In this document: positions 51,974 to 60,932 of the stretch, in pieces
Numbering within the stretch: position 1 is the first letter of the stretch
Layout of the letters: every line of letters begins with the position of its first letter
Assembly: GCF_018336935.1 (NCBI RefSeq)
Contig: NZ_CP068771.1
Coordinates: forward strand, 3,348,001-3,412,000
Length of the DNA stretch: 64,000 nt
Direction: 5' to 3'
Source of the DNA: Serratia plymuthica
GTDB taxonomy: Bacteria; Pseudomonadota; Gammaproteobacteria; Enterobacterales; Enterobacteriaceae
Notes under the pieces: generated by a model
What the model was told of the DNA's origin: nothing
Databases searched by the model: none
Seen by the model: only the letters and a program-made list of their open reading frames with translations
Translations under genes and position numbers: made by a program

Positions 51974-53305
51974 TTATGCCTTGGCGGTATTGAGCGCCGG
52001 CGACTGGGCGCGCAGGAACGGCAACAGGAACAGCGCGGACAGGCAGGCGGCGATGGAGATCACCACAAAGAAACCGTTCCAGTGCCAGATTTCCATCACC
52101 CGCGCAATCGGGTAGCCGGACAACGCCGCGCCAAGGTAAGCGAACAGGCCGACAAAACCGGTCGCCGCACCCGCGGCATCCTTGTGCGAACATTCCGCCG
52201 CCGCCATGCCGATCAGCATCTGCGGGCCAAAGATAAAGAAGCCAATGGCAAAGAAGCAGGCGGCCTGCAACAGGAAGGTGACGCCCGGCATGATCCACAG
52301 CGCCGCAACCGACAGGAAGATACCGATGGCGAAGATCAGGTTCATTGGCCCACGGTTACCGCGGAACAGCTTGTCAGAACCCCAGCCGGCCACCAGCGAG
52401 CCGATAAAGCCCCCCACTTCGAACAGGGAGATCGCCGAGTTGGCGGTCATCAGCGAATAGCCTTTCTCCTGCGTCAGGTACAGGTTGCCCCAGTCGTTGA
52501 TCGCGGTACGTACGATGTACACCAGCACGTAAGACACCGCCAGCAGCCAGATGTACTTGTTGGTCAGCACGTAGCGCTTGATGATTTCCCGGTTGGTCAG
52601 CCCCTGGCCTTCCGATTCCTGCACCAGTTCCATGGCGTCGTTGCGCCATTTGCCGACGCTGGGCAGGCCCAGGGTGGATGGCTTGTCACGCAGGCGCCAG
52701 CACATCAGCAGGCCCAGCGCCACGCCGATGATGCCCGGAATGATCATGCCGTAGCGCCAGCTGAAGTGCAGCGAGATAAAGCCGACCAGCAGCGGGATCA
52801 GCGCGCCGCCAAAGTTGTGCGAAGTGTTCCAAATAGCCCACCAGCCGCCACGCTCGGAGCGCGAGTACCAACTGGTAAGAATTTTGGAGCATGGCGGCCA
52901 ACCCCAGCCCTGGAAGAAGGCGTTAAGGATCCACAGCGTGCCCAGCATCATCAGCGAAGAGCTGAGACCGAAGAAGATGTTGAGTATCCCGGTCATGATC
53001 AAGCCCAGCCCCATGAAATAGCGCGGGTTGGAGCGATCGCTGATCATGCCTGAGATAAACTTCGAGCAGCCGTAGGTGATGTAAAACAGCGTGCCGAGGA
53101 TGCCGACATCGGACATCGTCAGGCCAAGATCGCTCAGCATTGCCGGCATGATGAAGTTGAAGCTTTTGCGCGTGAAGTAAAACGCGGCATAGCCGATATA
53201 CATCGTCCACATCAGTTGGATACGCCAGTATTTATAGCTGGCATCGATCTGTTTTTGATCGGTGACCTGCGGCACATCCTGGCGGCTTTTAAGGAAAGAC
53301 CACAT
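51974..53305 (-). CDS. uhpC: UhpC, glucose-6-phosphate sensor
   Basis: Membrane receptor of the organophosphate:phosphate antiporter fold that senses external glucose-6-phosphate and activates UhpB. It has 443 residues, about twelve helices. It matches E. coli UhpC rather than UhpT: IDASYKYWRIQLMWTMYIGY, FYITYGCSKFISGMISDRSN, FFQGWGWPPCSKILTSWYSR, and FGPQMLIGMAAAECSHKDAA. It follows uhpB by 95 bp. No uhpT follows; the next gene is tRNA-Pro. Confidence 0.92.
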   Translation of the reverse strand: MWSFLKSRQDVPQVTDQKQIDASYKYWRIQLMWTMYIGYAAFYFTRKSFNFIMPAMLSDLGLTMSDVGILGTLFYITYGCSKFISGMISDRSNPRYFMGLGLIMTGILNIFFGLSSSLMMLGTLWILNAFFQGWGWPPCSKILTSWYSRSERGGWWAIWNTSHNFGGALIPLLVGFISLHFSWRYGMIIPGIIGVALGLLMCWRLRDKPSTLGLPSVGKWRNDAMELVQESEGQGLTNREIIKRYVLTNKYIWLLAVSYVLVYIVRTAINDWGNLYLTQEKGYSLMTANSAISLFEVGGFIGSLVAGWGSDKLFRGNRGPMNLIFAIGIFLSVAALWIMPGVTFLLQAACFFAIGFFIFGPQMLIGMAAAECSHKDAAGAATGFVGLFAYLGAALSGYPIARVMEIWHWNGFFVVISIAACLSALFLLPFLRAQSPALNTAKA

Positions 53306-53387
53306 GTGAAACCTCAGAAGAGTGGGAAAAGTGCCGCTATCATGCTGCGCGTGCGCGCGAATGGCTTACGCCGGATTCCCGACGCGG

Positions 53388-53404
53388 CTAGGAGTATTTC
53401 CTAG
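53388..53404 (-). promoter_or_regulatory. Perfect inverted repeat at the uhpB stop, upstream of uhpC
   Basis: CTAGGAAATACTCCTAG on the minus strand has 6-bp arms and contains the uhpB TAG stop. It lies at the start of the 95-bp gap before uhpC. Its layout suits a NarL/FixJ-type regulator such as UhpA, but the sequence does not match a UhpA site I know. Confidence 0.4.
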
Positions 53405-54942
53405 TTTTGCCCCTCTGTCGGTGAAACTGTGGGTAAGATCACATTCAAACAGGTGCCCTGTTCCGACGTCAACCGCAGCCGGCCGCCCAGCGCGCTGATA
53501 CGCTCCTGCATGCCGCGCAGGCCATAACCCGGCTCGTGGCCGGCAGGATCGATACCCACGCCGTTATCGCAAATGGTCAGCTGGATTTGCGGCGGCTGCC
53601 CTTTGCGGTGCCCGAGACGCGCATCCAGCTCAATCCGGCTGGCGGCCGCATGGCGGCAGACGTTGGTCACCCCCTCCTGACACACCCGATACAGCGTAAT
53701 CTTCAGGGTTTCGTCCAGCAGTTCATCCGGCACCTGCCACTGCATCACGCTCACCAGCGAGGCATCTTGCGGCAGTGATTCACGCAGCATCGCCGCCACC
53801 GCCGCCGACAGCGGCAGGTTATTCAACGCCGCCGGCCACAGTTGGGTCAGCACGTCATGCACGCCGTCATAGACCCGCAACGCCAGCGTATCTATGGCTT
53901 CGGCGCACCCCACCACCTGCGGCTGCGGCGCCAGACGTTTAATGATACTGGCCTGGGTACGGATGACGGTGATGGTCTGCCCGACCTCATCGTGCAGTTC
54001 CCGCGCCACCTCACGCCGGGTCTGTTCCTCTGCGGTGACCAGCGCGCGCGCCAGTTGGCGGTTCTCCGCCAGCCGCAACCGCAGTTGCTGGTTCAGTTCG
54101 CGCTGGCGCTGGATGCCCGCGCCGAGCAACAGCCCGGTCAGGCTCTGGGCCAGCAGCGACAACAGCAGATCGCGGTGTGATTCCGGCTGCGGCGGCTCGT
54201 TGGCCACCAGCACCACGCCGTTGAGCAGCGTCGCCAGCAGCGCGCCCTGCCAGCCATAACGATAGGACATAAAGACAATCGGAATAGCCAGGCAGAACGG
54301 GGCGAAGCGGCGCAGCTCGGCGGCATTCACCTGTTGCTGCAACCAGATGCTGAGCGCGAACAGCAGCAGATAGCTGGCCAGATGGTGCAGACGCAGCGTC
54401 ACGGGTTTATGGATCAGGCCCGGCTCGAGCGGTACCCAGATTTGCCGCGCCAGATAGTGCCACAGCAGCAGGCAGGTCGGCGCAATGGTGAAACCGCCCG
54501 CCAGGCCAAGCAGCAGCGCACGCGCGCCTTCGCCGTTCACCAGTTGCCACACCATGGCCTGCAACAGGGCCGCCGCCGCCACTACCGCGCCCTGCAGCAG
54601 CGGCCATTGCCATTCACTGTCGCTTTGCTGATGGCGCAACAACCAGGGAGAAGCCAGCAGGCTGAGCAACACCGTCAGCGCCAGCACGACGACTGAAGCC
54701 CACAGCGCCGGGCCATAGCCGAACTGATCCGCCAGCAGCACCATCAGCAGCAGATCGGCCAGCAAAATTCCTGGCCAAAAACGGTAAGGGCTTTGCAGCA
54801 AAATGCCCATCCGCAGGCCAAACGGGAACAGCAGCAGCGCCTGCCACGGCGGGTCGATCAGCGCAGTACCTATGCCCCACAGGCAAAAAGCGCTGGTGGC
54901 GTAGATAAAAAACAGCGCCAACTGGGTGATCAGGCGTTGCAT
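53401..54942 (-). CDS. uhpB: UhpB, sensor histidine kinase
   Basis: Phosphorylates UhpA when UhpC detects glucose-6-phosphate. It has 513 residues: about eight N-terminal membrane helices (a MASE1-like sensor, to about residue 275), then a HisKA_3 dimerisation domain with the phospho-acceptor in VARELHDEVGQTITVIRTQ, and an HATPase domain with N box VCQEGVTNVCRHA and G boxes DNGVGID and GYGLRGM. I use the ATG at 54942, whose TGATG overlaps the uhpA stop. Confidence 0.93.
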   Translation of the reverse strand: MQRLITQLALFFIYATSAFCLWGIGTALIDPPWQALLLFPFGLRMGILLQSPYRFWPGILLADLLLMVLLADQFGYGPALWASVVVLALTVLLSLLASPWLLRHQQSDSEWQWPLLQGAVVAAAALLQAMVWQLVNGEGARALLLGLAGGFTIAPTCLLLWHYLARQIWVPLEPGLIHKPVTLRLHHLASYLLLFALSIWLQQQVNAAELRRFAPFCLAIPIVFMSYRYGWQGALLATLLNGVVLVANEPPQPESHRDLLLSLLAQSLTGLLLGAGIQRQRELNQQLRLRLAENRQLARALVTAEEQTRREVARELHDEVGQTITVIRTQASIIKRLAPQPQVVGCAEAIDTLALRVYDGVHDVLTQLWPAALNNLPLSAAVAAMLRESLPQDASLVSVMQWQVPDELLDETLKITLYRVCQEGVTNVCRHAAASRIELDARLGHRKGQPPQIQLTICDNGVGIDPAGHEPGYGLRGMQERISALGGRLRLTSEQGTCLNVILPTVSPTEGQN

Positions 54943-55532
54943 CACAGGTTCAGCATCCGCTTGGCCAGCTCGACGTTGTTATTGATGTCCAGCTTGGCGA
55001 ACAAATTGGCGCGATGCACGTGCACCGTTTTCGGCGACAGCCCCAGTGCAGCGGCGATCTCTCGCACCTCCTGCCCCTGTGCCAGCAGCAGCGCGATTTC
55101 GCGTTCGCGGCGGGTGAGCGGATCGACCTTCACCCGCGCCAGCTGTTGGGCGATTTCCGGCATCAGGTACACGCCACCGCTGGCGACGGTGCGCACCGCG
55201 GTGATCAAATCTTCCGGCTTGCAGCGCTTGGACAAAAAACCGCAGGCGCCGCGCTCCAATGCCAGCTCCACCAGCGCCGGATTGTCATGCATCGACAGCA
55301 TCACAACCCGGATCCCGGAGGGAATGTCCGCCAGCAGATCCAGCCCGCTGCCGTCCGGCATCGAAATGTCGCAGATGCAGATTTCCGCCTCCAGGCCCGG
55401 CAAGCCGGCGCGCGCCTGAGCCGCGCTGCTGAACTCCCCGACCACCTGAATATCCGCCTCCAGCGACAGCAGTTGTACAAAGCCCGATCGCACAATGTCA
55501 TGATCGTCAATAAACGCCACGCGCAGGGTCAT
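54942..55532 (-). CDS. uhpA: UhpA, NarL/FixJ response regulator
   Basis: Transcription activator of hexose phosphate uptake. It has 196 residues, the same as in E. coli. The receiver domain starts [20 protein letters not shown], with the phospho-acceptor Asp in CICDISMPD; the LuxR-type HTH is [16 protein letters not shown], then [19 protein letters not shown] chose the ATG at 55532 with GGAGATTTCC upstream; the longer frame adds 63 unsupported residues. Its usual target, uhpT, is not at this locus. Confidence 0.95.
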   Translation of the reverse strand: MTLRVAFIDDHDIVRSGFVQLLSLEADIQVVGEFSSAAQARAGLPGLEAEICICDISMPDGSGLDLLADIPSGIRVVMLSMHDNPALVELALERGACGFLSKRCKPEDLITAVRTVASGGVYLMPEIAQQLARVKVDPLTRREREIALLLAQGQEVREIAAALGLSPKTVHVHRANLFAKLDINNNVELAKRMLNL

Positions 55533-55618
55533 GGAAATCTCCGGTCCGAGGGGAAAGTGCGCAAGTATACCGCAAGCCTGAGCCTGATGAATTGATGAAG
55601 AAAATGTATTGAGGAGAA

Positions 55619-55693
55619 TGCATCCCCAAAATAATTGGAGTTGCATCACGGCCGTAGCCAACACAGATGCAGCGTCAAGTATGACGGAGATAT
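55619..55693. repeat. Short ERIC element (about 75 bp) between eptB and uhpA
   Basis: The left arm (ATCCCC, AAATAATTGGAGTTGCATCACGGC) and the right arm (GTAGCCAACACAGATGCAGC, then AAGTATGACGGAGATATA) of ERIC are fused without the central third. About 70-bp internally deleted ERICs are known from yersiniae. It lies upstream of uhpA, within or near its promoter region. Confidence 0.78.
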
Positions 55694-55696
55694 AAA

Positions 55697-55718
55697 CACC
55701 GGGCGCAGCCGCGCCCGG
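55697..55718 (-). terminator. eptB terminator
   Basis: Eight-bp stem CCGGGCGC/GCGCCCGG with a 4-nt loop, followed by a TGTTTATAT stretch on the minus strand, 10 bp after the eptB stop. Confidence 0.75.
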
Positions 55719-55728
55719 CATGGGGATG

Positions 55729-57423
55729 TTACAGCGGGGTCGCCGCTGCTTTTTCCTGCGGGATGTTGCACCAGTTGTTTTTATCTACGATGCCGCCATT
55801 CGGCGAGGTGTAACCGAGGCAACCGAGAATGGTATCAAACAGCTCGACGTGGCGGTGGGTCTTGCCGATACGCTGCTGTGCCTGCAGTTGCTCAAACGCG
55901 CTGCGATGCTGCTGATCTTCCAGGAACTTATCAGAGGCCCATACCATCATCGGCACGCGGAACTGCTCCGGCGGCGCCATTTCGCGCGGCGTGCCGTGCA
56001 GGTGTGAATTCTCGCCTATCGACTCGCCGTGATCGGACGAATAGAACACAATGGCCTTCTTCTCGCGCACCTGGTCGATCACATTGGCGATAAAGCTGTC
56101 GGTATACAGCACCGAGTTATCGAAGGCGTTAACCAGCTGATCTTTGGAACAGAAGTCGTCAACGCCGATACATTCGGGCTGATAGCGCGCGTAGCTGCGC
56201 GGATAACGCTGCGAATAGAGATAATGCGAACCTTTGGTGTGCAAGATCACCATATGCTTGCCTTTCGGGTAGCGCGCCAGCGACTCTTTCATTTCGTCCA
56301 CCAGCAGCATATCGTCGACCGATTTGCCGTCGTTGCGTTTCTCGGAGGCGATCATCTCGCGGAACGAATAGTTGTCCACTTCGGTATTGTTGTAGAACCA
56401 GACCTCGCTCTGCATGGCGAACAGCTCGGAGGTGAAGCCCAGGCTTTTCAGCACCGCAAACACGTTTTGTTCTTTCAGCGTGCGCTGCGGGTTGTCCGAC
56501 GTGCCGCCTTCGCGCACGAACATGCAACGCAGCGACAGCTTGGTGGCGGTATCGCAGGATTCGCCGCGGAACGCCACCAGGTTTTTCTCCTGCGACAACC
56601 TTGGCGTGGTATCACGGTCATAGCCGAGAATGCCCATGTGATCCCAACGCGTGGTCTCACCGATGATGAATACCACGTAGGTGTCATCGATATCCGCCGG
56701 CGGCACATAGGTAAAATTCTTGGCCGGATCGAACAAATTGGCCTGATCCAGGCTTTCGTCGTAGCGGGTATAGGCAAACAGCCCCAGCGCCGAGATCCAG
56801 TTAGATGGCAGGTAGGAATGCGCCACCACGCCGCCGTAGCTTGGCAGATCGACGTTAGTGATTTTTTCCTGTGCGCTTTGCTCTTTGTCCAGCATGCGCA
56901 GCGGCAGCCAGACCAACGCCACCACCGCCACCAGCACCATCAGCGGTTTCACCCGGTGCCCGGGGGTTTTCAGCTGTTCGATCAGCGTGTAGCGCAGGTT
57001 GTTTTTCCAGATGCACAGCAGCGGCAATGCGCTGAGCACCACCATCCACAGGACGAAATGCATCCCGACCACTTCTTTCGACAGGTCGATATCCGTGGTC
57101 ATCACCGAGACGACGATGCCGTAGCCAATCACCACGTTGAAGAACGTCATGTAATAGCTGGCGGCAACGGAAATCAGCACCAACAGCGAAGCGATAATGC
57201 GGTAAAACAGCCGGCCGCCCAGCGATATCAGCCGCATGATGAAGAAGGTAAACAGAACGATAGCGATAACTTCAGTGACCGCAGAGATAACCTTAATGCC
57301 CTGAATGCCGTGCGAAAACGAATCAAAACGACGATAAAAAACGGAAAGGTTCAAAAAGATGCCGATATAAATCGCTAACAATAACGATAAATTCTGCTGT
57401 GATAGCGATTTAACTTTGTTCAT
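55729..57423 (-). CDS. eptB: EptB, Kdo(II) phosphoethanolamine transferase
   Basis: Adds phosphoethanolamine to the outer Kdo of lipopolysaccharide from the periplasmic side of the inner membrane. It has 564 residues with five N-terminal helices and a sulfatase-like domain. The Zn/catalytic site includes [13 protein letters not shown], the Thr-294 nucleophile in [11 protein letters not shown], and [10 protein letters not shown]. It matches E. coli EptB far better than EptA ([23 protein letters not shown]). In E. coli it is controlled by sigma E and the MgrR sRNA; I saw no clear site here. Confidence 0.95.
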   Translation of the reverse strand: MNKVKSLSQQNLSLLLAIYIGIFLNLSVFYRRFDSFSHGIQGIKVISAVTEVIAIVLFTFFIMRLISLGGRLFYRIIASLLVLISVAASYYMTFFNVVIGYGIVVSVMTTDIDLSKEVVGMHFVLWMVVLSALPLLCIWKNNLRYTLIEQLKTPGHRVKPLMVLVAVVALVWLPLRMLDKEQSAQEKITNVDLPSYGGVVAHSYLPSNWISALGLFAYTRYDESLDQANLFDPAKNFTYVPPADIDDTYVVFIIGETTRWDHMGILGYDRDTTPRLSQEKNLVAFRGESCDTATKLSLRCMFVREGGTSDNPQRTLKEQNVFAVLKSLGFTSELFAMQSEVWFYNNTEVDNYSFREMIASEKRNDGKSVDDMLLVDEMKESLARYPKGKHMVILHTKGSHYLYSQRYPRSYARYQPECIGVDDFCSKDQLVNAFDNSVLYTDSFIANVIDQVREKKAIVFYSSDHGESIGENSHLHGTPREMAPPEQFRVPMMVWASDKFLEDQQHRSAFEQLQAQQRIGKTHRHVELFDTILGCLGYTSPNGGIVDKNNWCNIPQEKAAATPL

Positions 57424-57599
57424 GTAACGCGATGGCTCCGGAGCTTTAACAGTTCTGAATCAGTCAGACATTGGATGCGGCTGCAGGTTCAGCCGATCGG
57501 CAATAAGCGCTATTTTGGGGGTAATAATCAAGTGAATTCTCAAAAAGCAGGCATTTTTTGCCGTTTTTTGTGATGACGATAAATGCGGGGCAGAAGGGG

Positions 57600-57626
57600 A
57601 AATGGAGGGTCTCCCCTCCATTTTTT
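57600..57626 (-). terminator. ohr terminator hairpin
   Basis: A perfect 10-bp stem AAATGGAGGG/CCCTCCATTT with a 4-nt loop lies 20 bp after the ohr stop. The plus strand has the longer T-run, so it may be bidirectional. Confidence 0.7.
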
Positions 57627-57646
57627 CCGTGGTGTCGGCAAAAACG

Positions 57647-58072
57647 TTATTTAACGTTAAGAGTTACATCAATATTGCCGCGGGTGGCGTTGGAGTATGG
57701 GCACACCACATGGGCTTTTTTCACCAGGTCTTCGGCTACGCTGCGTTCAATGCCCGGCAGGGTGATATCCAGCTGCACTTCGATGCCGAACCCGTTGGGA
57801 ATTTCGCCGATGCCGACGGTACCGTCAATTTTGGCCTCGGCCGGGATCTTCACTTTTTCTTTCGCCGCGACAAACTTCAGCGCGCCAAGGAAGCAGGCCG
57901 AGTAACCGGCGGCAAACAGCTGTTCCGGGTTGGTGACTTCACCGCCCGCGCCGCCCATTTCTTTCGGCACGCCCAGTTTCACATCCAGCACGCCGTCGGA
58001 TGAGGTCGCACGGCCGTCGCGGCCACCGGTGGCGGTTGCATGAGCGCGGTAAACAACTTTTTCAATGGACAT
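57647..58072 (-). CDS. ohr: Ohr, organic hydroperoxide reductase
   Basis: Thiol peroxidase that detoxifies organic and fatty-acid hydroperoxides using lipoylated proteins. It is a 141-residue OsmC/Ohr protein. Redox cysteines C60 ([10 protein letters not shown]) and C124 ([12 protein letters not shown]) are present, as are the conserved Arg-21 and Glu-50 regions. I chose the ATG at 58072 with AAGGAACG upstream; the longer frame adds 31 residues with no family support. It lies downstream of ohrR with an operator-like site between. Confidence 0.95.
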   Translation of the reverse strand: MSIEKVVYRAHATATGGRDGRATSSDGVLDVKLGVPKEMGGAGGEVTNPEQLFAAGYSACFLGALKFVAAKEKVKIPAEAKIDGTVGIGEIPNGFGIEVQLDITLPGIERSVAEDLVKKAHVVCPYSNATRGNIDVTLNVK

Positions 58073-58145
58073 AAATCGTTCCTTATTTCCGGGTTGGAGG
58101 TATGACATCGGATTCAGTTGGCTGAACTCCGTCACTTCTCTATCT

Positions 58146-58167
58146 TTCACGATTAAATCGCACACTA
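58146..58167 (-). promoter_or_regulatory. Candidate OhrR operator upstream of ohr
   Basis: The minus strand reads AGTGTGCGATTTAATCGTGA, closely matching AGTGCGCGATGTAATCGCAA upstream of ohrR. The shared core is GCGAT, 2-3 nt, AATCG. Presence before both genes supports one regulator. Confidence 0.6.
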
Positions 58168-58196
58168 CTTATATTAAGCGCTTAACTCAGTGTAGT

Positions 58197-58215
58197 GCAC
58201 GATCGGCGATCGTGC
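58197..58215 (-). repeat. Stem-loop between ohrR and ohr
   Basis: Arms GCACGATC/GATCGTGC around a 3-nt loop, 15 bp after the ohrR stop, with no U-tract. It may be a weak terminator or a further protein-binding site. Confidence 0.45.
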
Positions 58216-58230
58216 TTCTGGCACTGGCCA

Positions 58231-58695
58231 TCAAATCTGGTCGATCAGCTTGCCGCGCAGCTTTTCCAGCTGCTGCTTGATATTCACTATTTCGTCGAGG
58301 CTGCAATCGGTGGCGCACATCACCGCTTCCGGCACCGCCTGCGCTTTTTCACGCAGCGCGCGGCCGTTATCGGTTAAGGCGATGATCACCTGCCGCTCAT
58401 CGGTCGTGGCACGGTAACGCACCAACAGGCCGGCGGTCTCGAGCCGCTTCAGCAGCGGTGTCAGGGTGGCAGAATCGAGAAACAGCCGTTCACCGATGTC
58501 GGTGACCCTGATTTCATCGCGCTCCCACAGCACCAACATCACCAGGTATTGCGGATAGGTGAGTTCGAGTTGGCTCAGCAGTTTACGATATACCTTGTTC
58601 AACGCCAGGTTGGCGGAGTACAGGGCAAAACACATCTGCTGGTCGAGCAGCAGCAGGTTTTTCGCAGTGGGTTGTTCGGTGTCTTTGGTTTTCAT
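58231..58695 (-). CDS. ohrR: OhrR, MarR-family peroxide-sensing repressor
   Basis: Represses ohr until its N-terminal cysteine is oxidised by organic hydroperoxide. It has 154 residues. The sensor is Cys-22 in [20 protein letters not shown]; two more cysteines (C127 and C131) could form disulfides as in 2-Cys OhrR proteins. The winged HTH has [23 protein letters not shown]. It lies upstream of ohr on the same strand and divergent from the HD hydrolase gene. Confidence 0.93.
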   Translation of the reverse strand: MKTKDTEQPTAKNLLLLDQQMCFALYSANLALNKVYRKLLSQLELTYPQYLVMLVLWERDEIRVTDIGERLFLDSATLTPLLKRLETAGLLVRYRATTDERQVIIALTDNGRALREKAQAVPEAVMCATDCSLDEIVNIKQQLEKLRGKLIDQI

Positions 58696-58708
58696 GAGGT
58701 AAATATAG

Positions 58709-58735
58709 ATAGTGCGCGATGTAATCGCAAACTAT
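58709..58735 (-). promoter_or_regulatory. Candidate OhrR operator upstream of ohrR
   Basis: A 27-bp imperfect palindrome: outer arms ATAGT/ACTAT, inner arms GCGAT/ATCGC around GTA. It lies 13 bp before the ohrR start and resembles the site before ohr. It also lies upstream of the divergent HD gene. Confidence 0.62.
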
Positions 58736-58806
58736 TTTTTACGCGATGTGCTACATTTTTCAATGCAGGGGATGCCACAGCAGGGTGCTGTGCGGAGGGA
58801 AAGGAT

Positions 58807-59406
58807 ATGACAACCACATTGGCAGAGCGTGCACGCCGTTACGCCACCAAAGCGCATGCGGCGATCGACCAACGCCGCAAATACACCAATGATCCCTACA
58901 TTGTTCACCCGCAGGCAGTGATGGAAATCGTCAGTAGCGTGCCACACAGTGAAGAAATGCTGGCCGCGGCCTGGCTGCACGACACGGTAGAAGATACACC
59001 CACAACGCTCAGCGATATCGAAAGCCATTTTGGGCCGCAGGTCGCTGAACTGGTGGGCATGCTCACCAACGTCAGCGGCACCGGCGACGGCAACCGCTTT
59101 GAACGCAAAAACCGCGATCGGCGGCACAGCGCCGGCGCCTCGCCGCAGGCTAAAACCATCAAACTGGCGGACCTGATCGACAACACCCGTTCGCTGCTGG
59201 AATACGACAGCCACTTTGCCCGAACCTATCTGATTGAAAAACAGCGGCTGCTGGAAGTGCTGACCGAAGGCGACCCGACGCTGTGGCGACAGGCCAGCCA
59301 TATCGTCGAACAAGGGCTGGCCAGGCTCCAGTTGCCGCCGCACAACGTCCCGGCAAGTTGGTTCGAACATGCGCGCCGGCGTTACCGGGAAAGCGATGCG
59401 GCCTAG
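58807..59406 (+). CDS. HD-domain hydrolase of the RelA/SpoT type (small alarmone hydrolase-like)
   Basis: A 199-residue stand-alone HD hydrolase. Metal-site residues fall as in SpoT/MESH1-like enzymes: H34 (VHPQAVMEI), H58-D59 (AWLHDTVEDT, with E62 and D63), and D122 in KLADLIDNTRSL. This suggests Mn2+-dependent hydrolysis of (p)ppGpp or a related nucleotide; the substrate is inferred. No synthetase, TGS or ACT domain is attached. I chose the ATG at 58807 with GGAGGGAAAGG upstream. It is divergent from ohrR and convergent with the porin gene. Confidence 0.82.
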   Translation: MTTTLAERARRYATKAHAAIDQRRKYTNDPYIVHPQAVMEIVSSVPHSEEMLAAAWLHDTVEDTPTTLSDIESHFGPQVAELVGMLTNVSGTGDGNRFERKNRDRRHSAGASPQAKTIKLADLIDNTRSLLEYDSHFARTYLIEKQRLLEVLTEGDPTLWRQASHIVEQGLARLQLPPHNVPASWFEHARRRYRESDAA

Positions 59407-59409
59407 CCG

Positions 59410-60804
59410 TCAGAACGTCACCACCGTTTTCAGCGCCGTCACCCAGGCGTCCTGCGTTTCGCTCACGCCCGCCGGGTGATGCCAATATTGCAGACCCGGC
59501 TGCAACTGTAACCAGGGGGTGACGTTGAAGCGATAGAACAGCTCCGCCGTCACCGAATGCCCCGGCACCGGGCGATAGTTGGGATCCTGGTAATCGGTAA
59601 CGTTGTTGATTTGGTTCATGTAGCGCTGATTATCCCGGTAATGATCGCTCAGCTTGATCATAGATACCCCCAGCCCCAGCCAGTCGTCCGGCCGCGCATC
59701 GAACAGGCCGTGGTAGCGAATGCCGGTCGAGGTGGAATAGTGCATATAGTTGGTGCGCTGATCCGCCAGCCCCAGGCTGTAGAACAGGCTCAAACCCCGG
59801 CTGGCGTCATCACGGTGGCGCGTCACCTGCTGGTTAAAACCGCTGTACAGGAACCAGGTGCGATTGTGGCTGCGATATCCGTTCGGATCGGTCGCGCCCG
59901 CGCCACCGGAAACCCCTTCATACAGATCCTGCTGCCTGGCGTTGGTGAACAGGACACCGAGGTTGTACACCCCCGGCAACTGATTGACCGCATTGGTTTT
60001 CAGCTCCAGTTCCATCGGCAGTAAAAAGCCCTTGCTGCCCTTGGTGGTGGTGCTCCAGGCATGGCCGCGGCTCGTGGCGTTCGGGTTCTGCTCCATCACG
60101 CCGGTTTTGAACGTCAGCCCGTCGGTCAGTTTGTACTGCAGGGTGGTGCCCCAATAATGCACGTTCCAGTTATACCAGGTCAGCGAGTTGGCGGACTTGC
60201 CGCCGCACAGCGCCAGCGTCTGGAAATCGCAGGGAATGATCTGATCGAAATCCTGCACCTTGTTCATCATGCCGACGCGCCACTGCAACCGGCGATCGAG
60301 AAAACTGCGGCTGAAGGTCAGCCAACCCAGCCGGGTGATCGACTGGCCGCCATAACTTTCCTGCGACAGATCGGTCGGATTGGCGCGCGGATCCTGCAAG
60401 CGATCGCGCGTCAGGTTGTTGTCGTGGTTGCGGTTAACGATATTGCCCTCAATGGCCGCGTCCGGGATGCCGGTCAGCGCCTGCAAATCCTGACTGAAGG
60501 TCAACGAGAACTGATCGATATACGAAGCCTGCTTATCCTGGTTATACCCGCCGCCGGCGTTATACGACAGCTGGCTGAGATAGCCGAGGTTATAGTGAAA
60601 ACCATGATCTTCCAGGATCGGTCTGATCCCCAGCATATCGCCCAGCAACCCCGGTGACGGCGGTTCGAAACCGAGCGCCAGACCATCCCATTTGGCGGTT
60701 GGCGCTTCGACGTCTTTGCCGGTTTGCAGCGTTTCCGCCTGCACGCTACTGCAAAACAGCAGCAGTGCCGCGAGTGTCCCGGTGTGAGGTAATGGATATT
60801 TCAT
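59410..60804 (-). CDS. OprB-family carbohydrate-selective porin
   Basis: Outer-membrane beta-barrel for sugars. It is 464 residues long with a signal peptide ending near SSVQA. OprB-family features: GGYNQDKQASYIDQFSLTFS, RLGWLTFSRSFLDRRLQWRVG, and the C-terminal aromatic strand ending TALKTVVTF. I chose the ATG at 60804 because GGAG lies 10 nt upstream. It lies downstream of bglF-bglA on the same strand after a 128-bp gap, suggesting uptake of beta-glucosides or similar. Substrate not proven. Confidence 0.85.
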   Translation of the reverse strand: MKYPLPHTGTLAALLLFCSSVQAETLQTGKDVEAPTAKWDGLALGFEPPSPGLLGDMLGIRPILEDHGFHYNLGYLSQLSYNAGGGYNQDKQASYIDQFSLTFSQDLQALTGIPDAAIEGNIVNRNHDNNLTRDRLQDPRANPTDLSQESYGGQSITRLGWLTFSRSFLDRRLQWRVGMMNKVQDFDQIIPCDFQTLALCGGKSANSLTWYNWNVHYWGTTLQYKLTDGLTFKTGVMEQNPNATSRGHAWSTTTKGSKGFLLPMELELKTNAVNQLPGVYNLGVLFTNARQQDLYEGVSGGAGATDPNGYRSHNRTWFLYSGFNQQVTRHRDDASRGLSLFYSLGLADQRTNYMHYSTSTGIRYHGLFDARPDDWLGLGVSMIKLSDHYRDNQRYMNQINNVTDYQDPNYRPVPGHSVTAELFYRFNVTPWLQLQPGLQYWHHPAGVSETQDAWVTALKTVVTF

Positions 60805-60899
60805 TATTATATTTCTCCGCATATAAAACGCTGACTGCGGGCAACAGCATTCCCTGGGCGAGAATTCCCCATAATTAGCATCAGTGAATAAAGGTGATT

Positions 60900-60920
60900 G
60901 CCCGACGATTGCCGCCGGGC
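60900..60920 (-). repeat. Stem-loop between bglA and the porin gene
   Basis: Arms GCCCG/CGGGC, extended by weaker pairs, lie 12 bp after bglA. No clear U-tract follows, so partial readthrough into the porin gene is plausible. Confidence 0.4.
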
Positions 60921-60932
60921 GGGTATTTAGAT

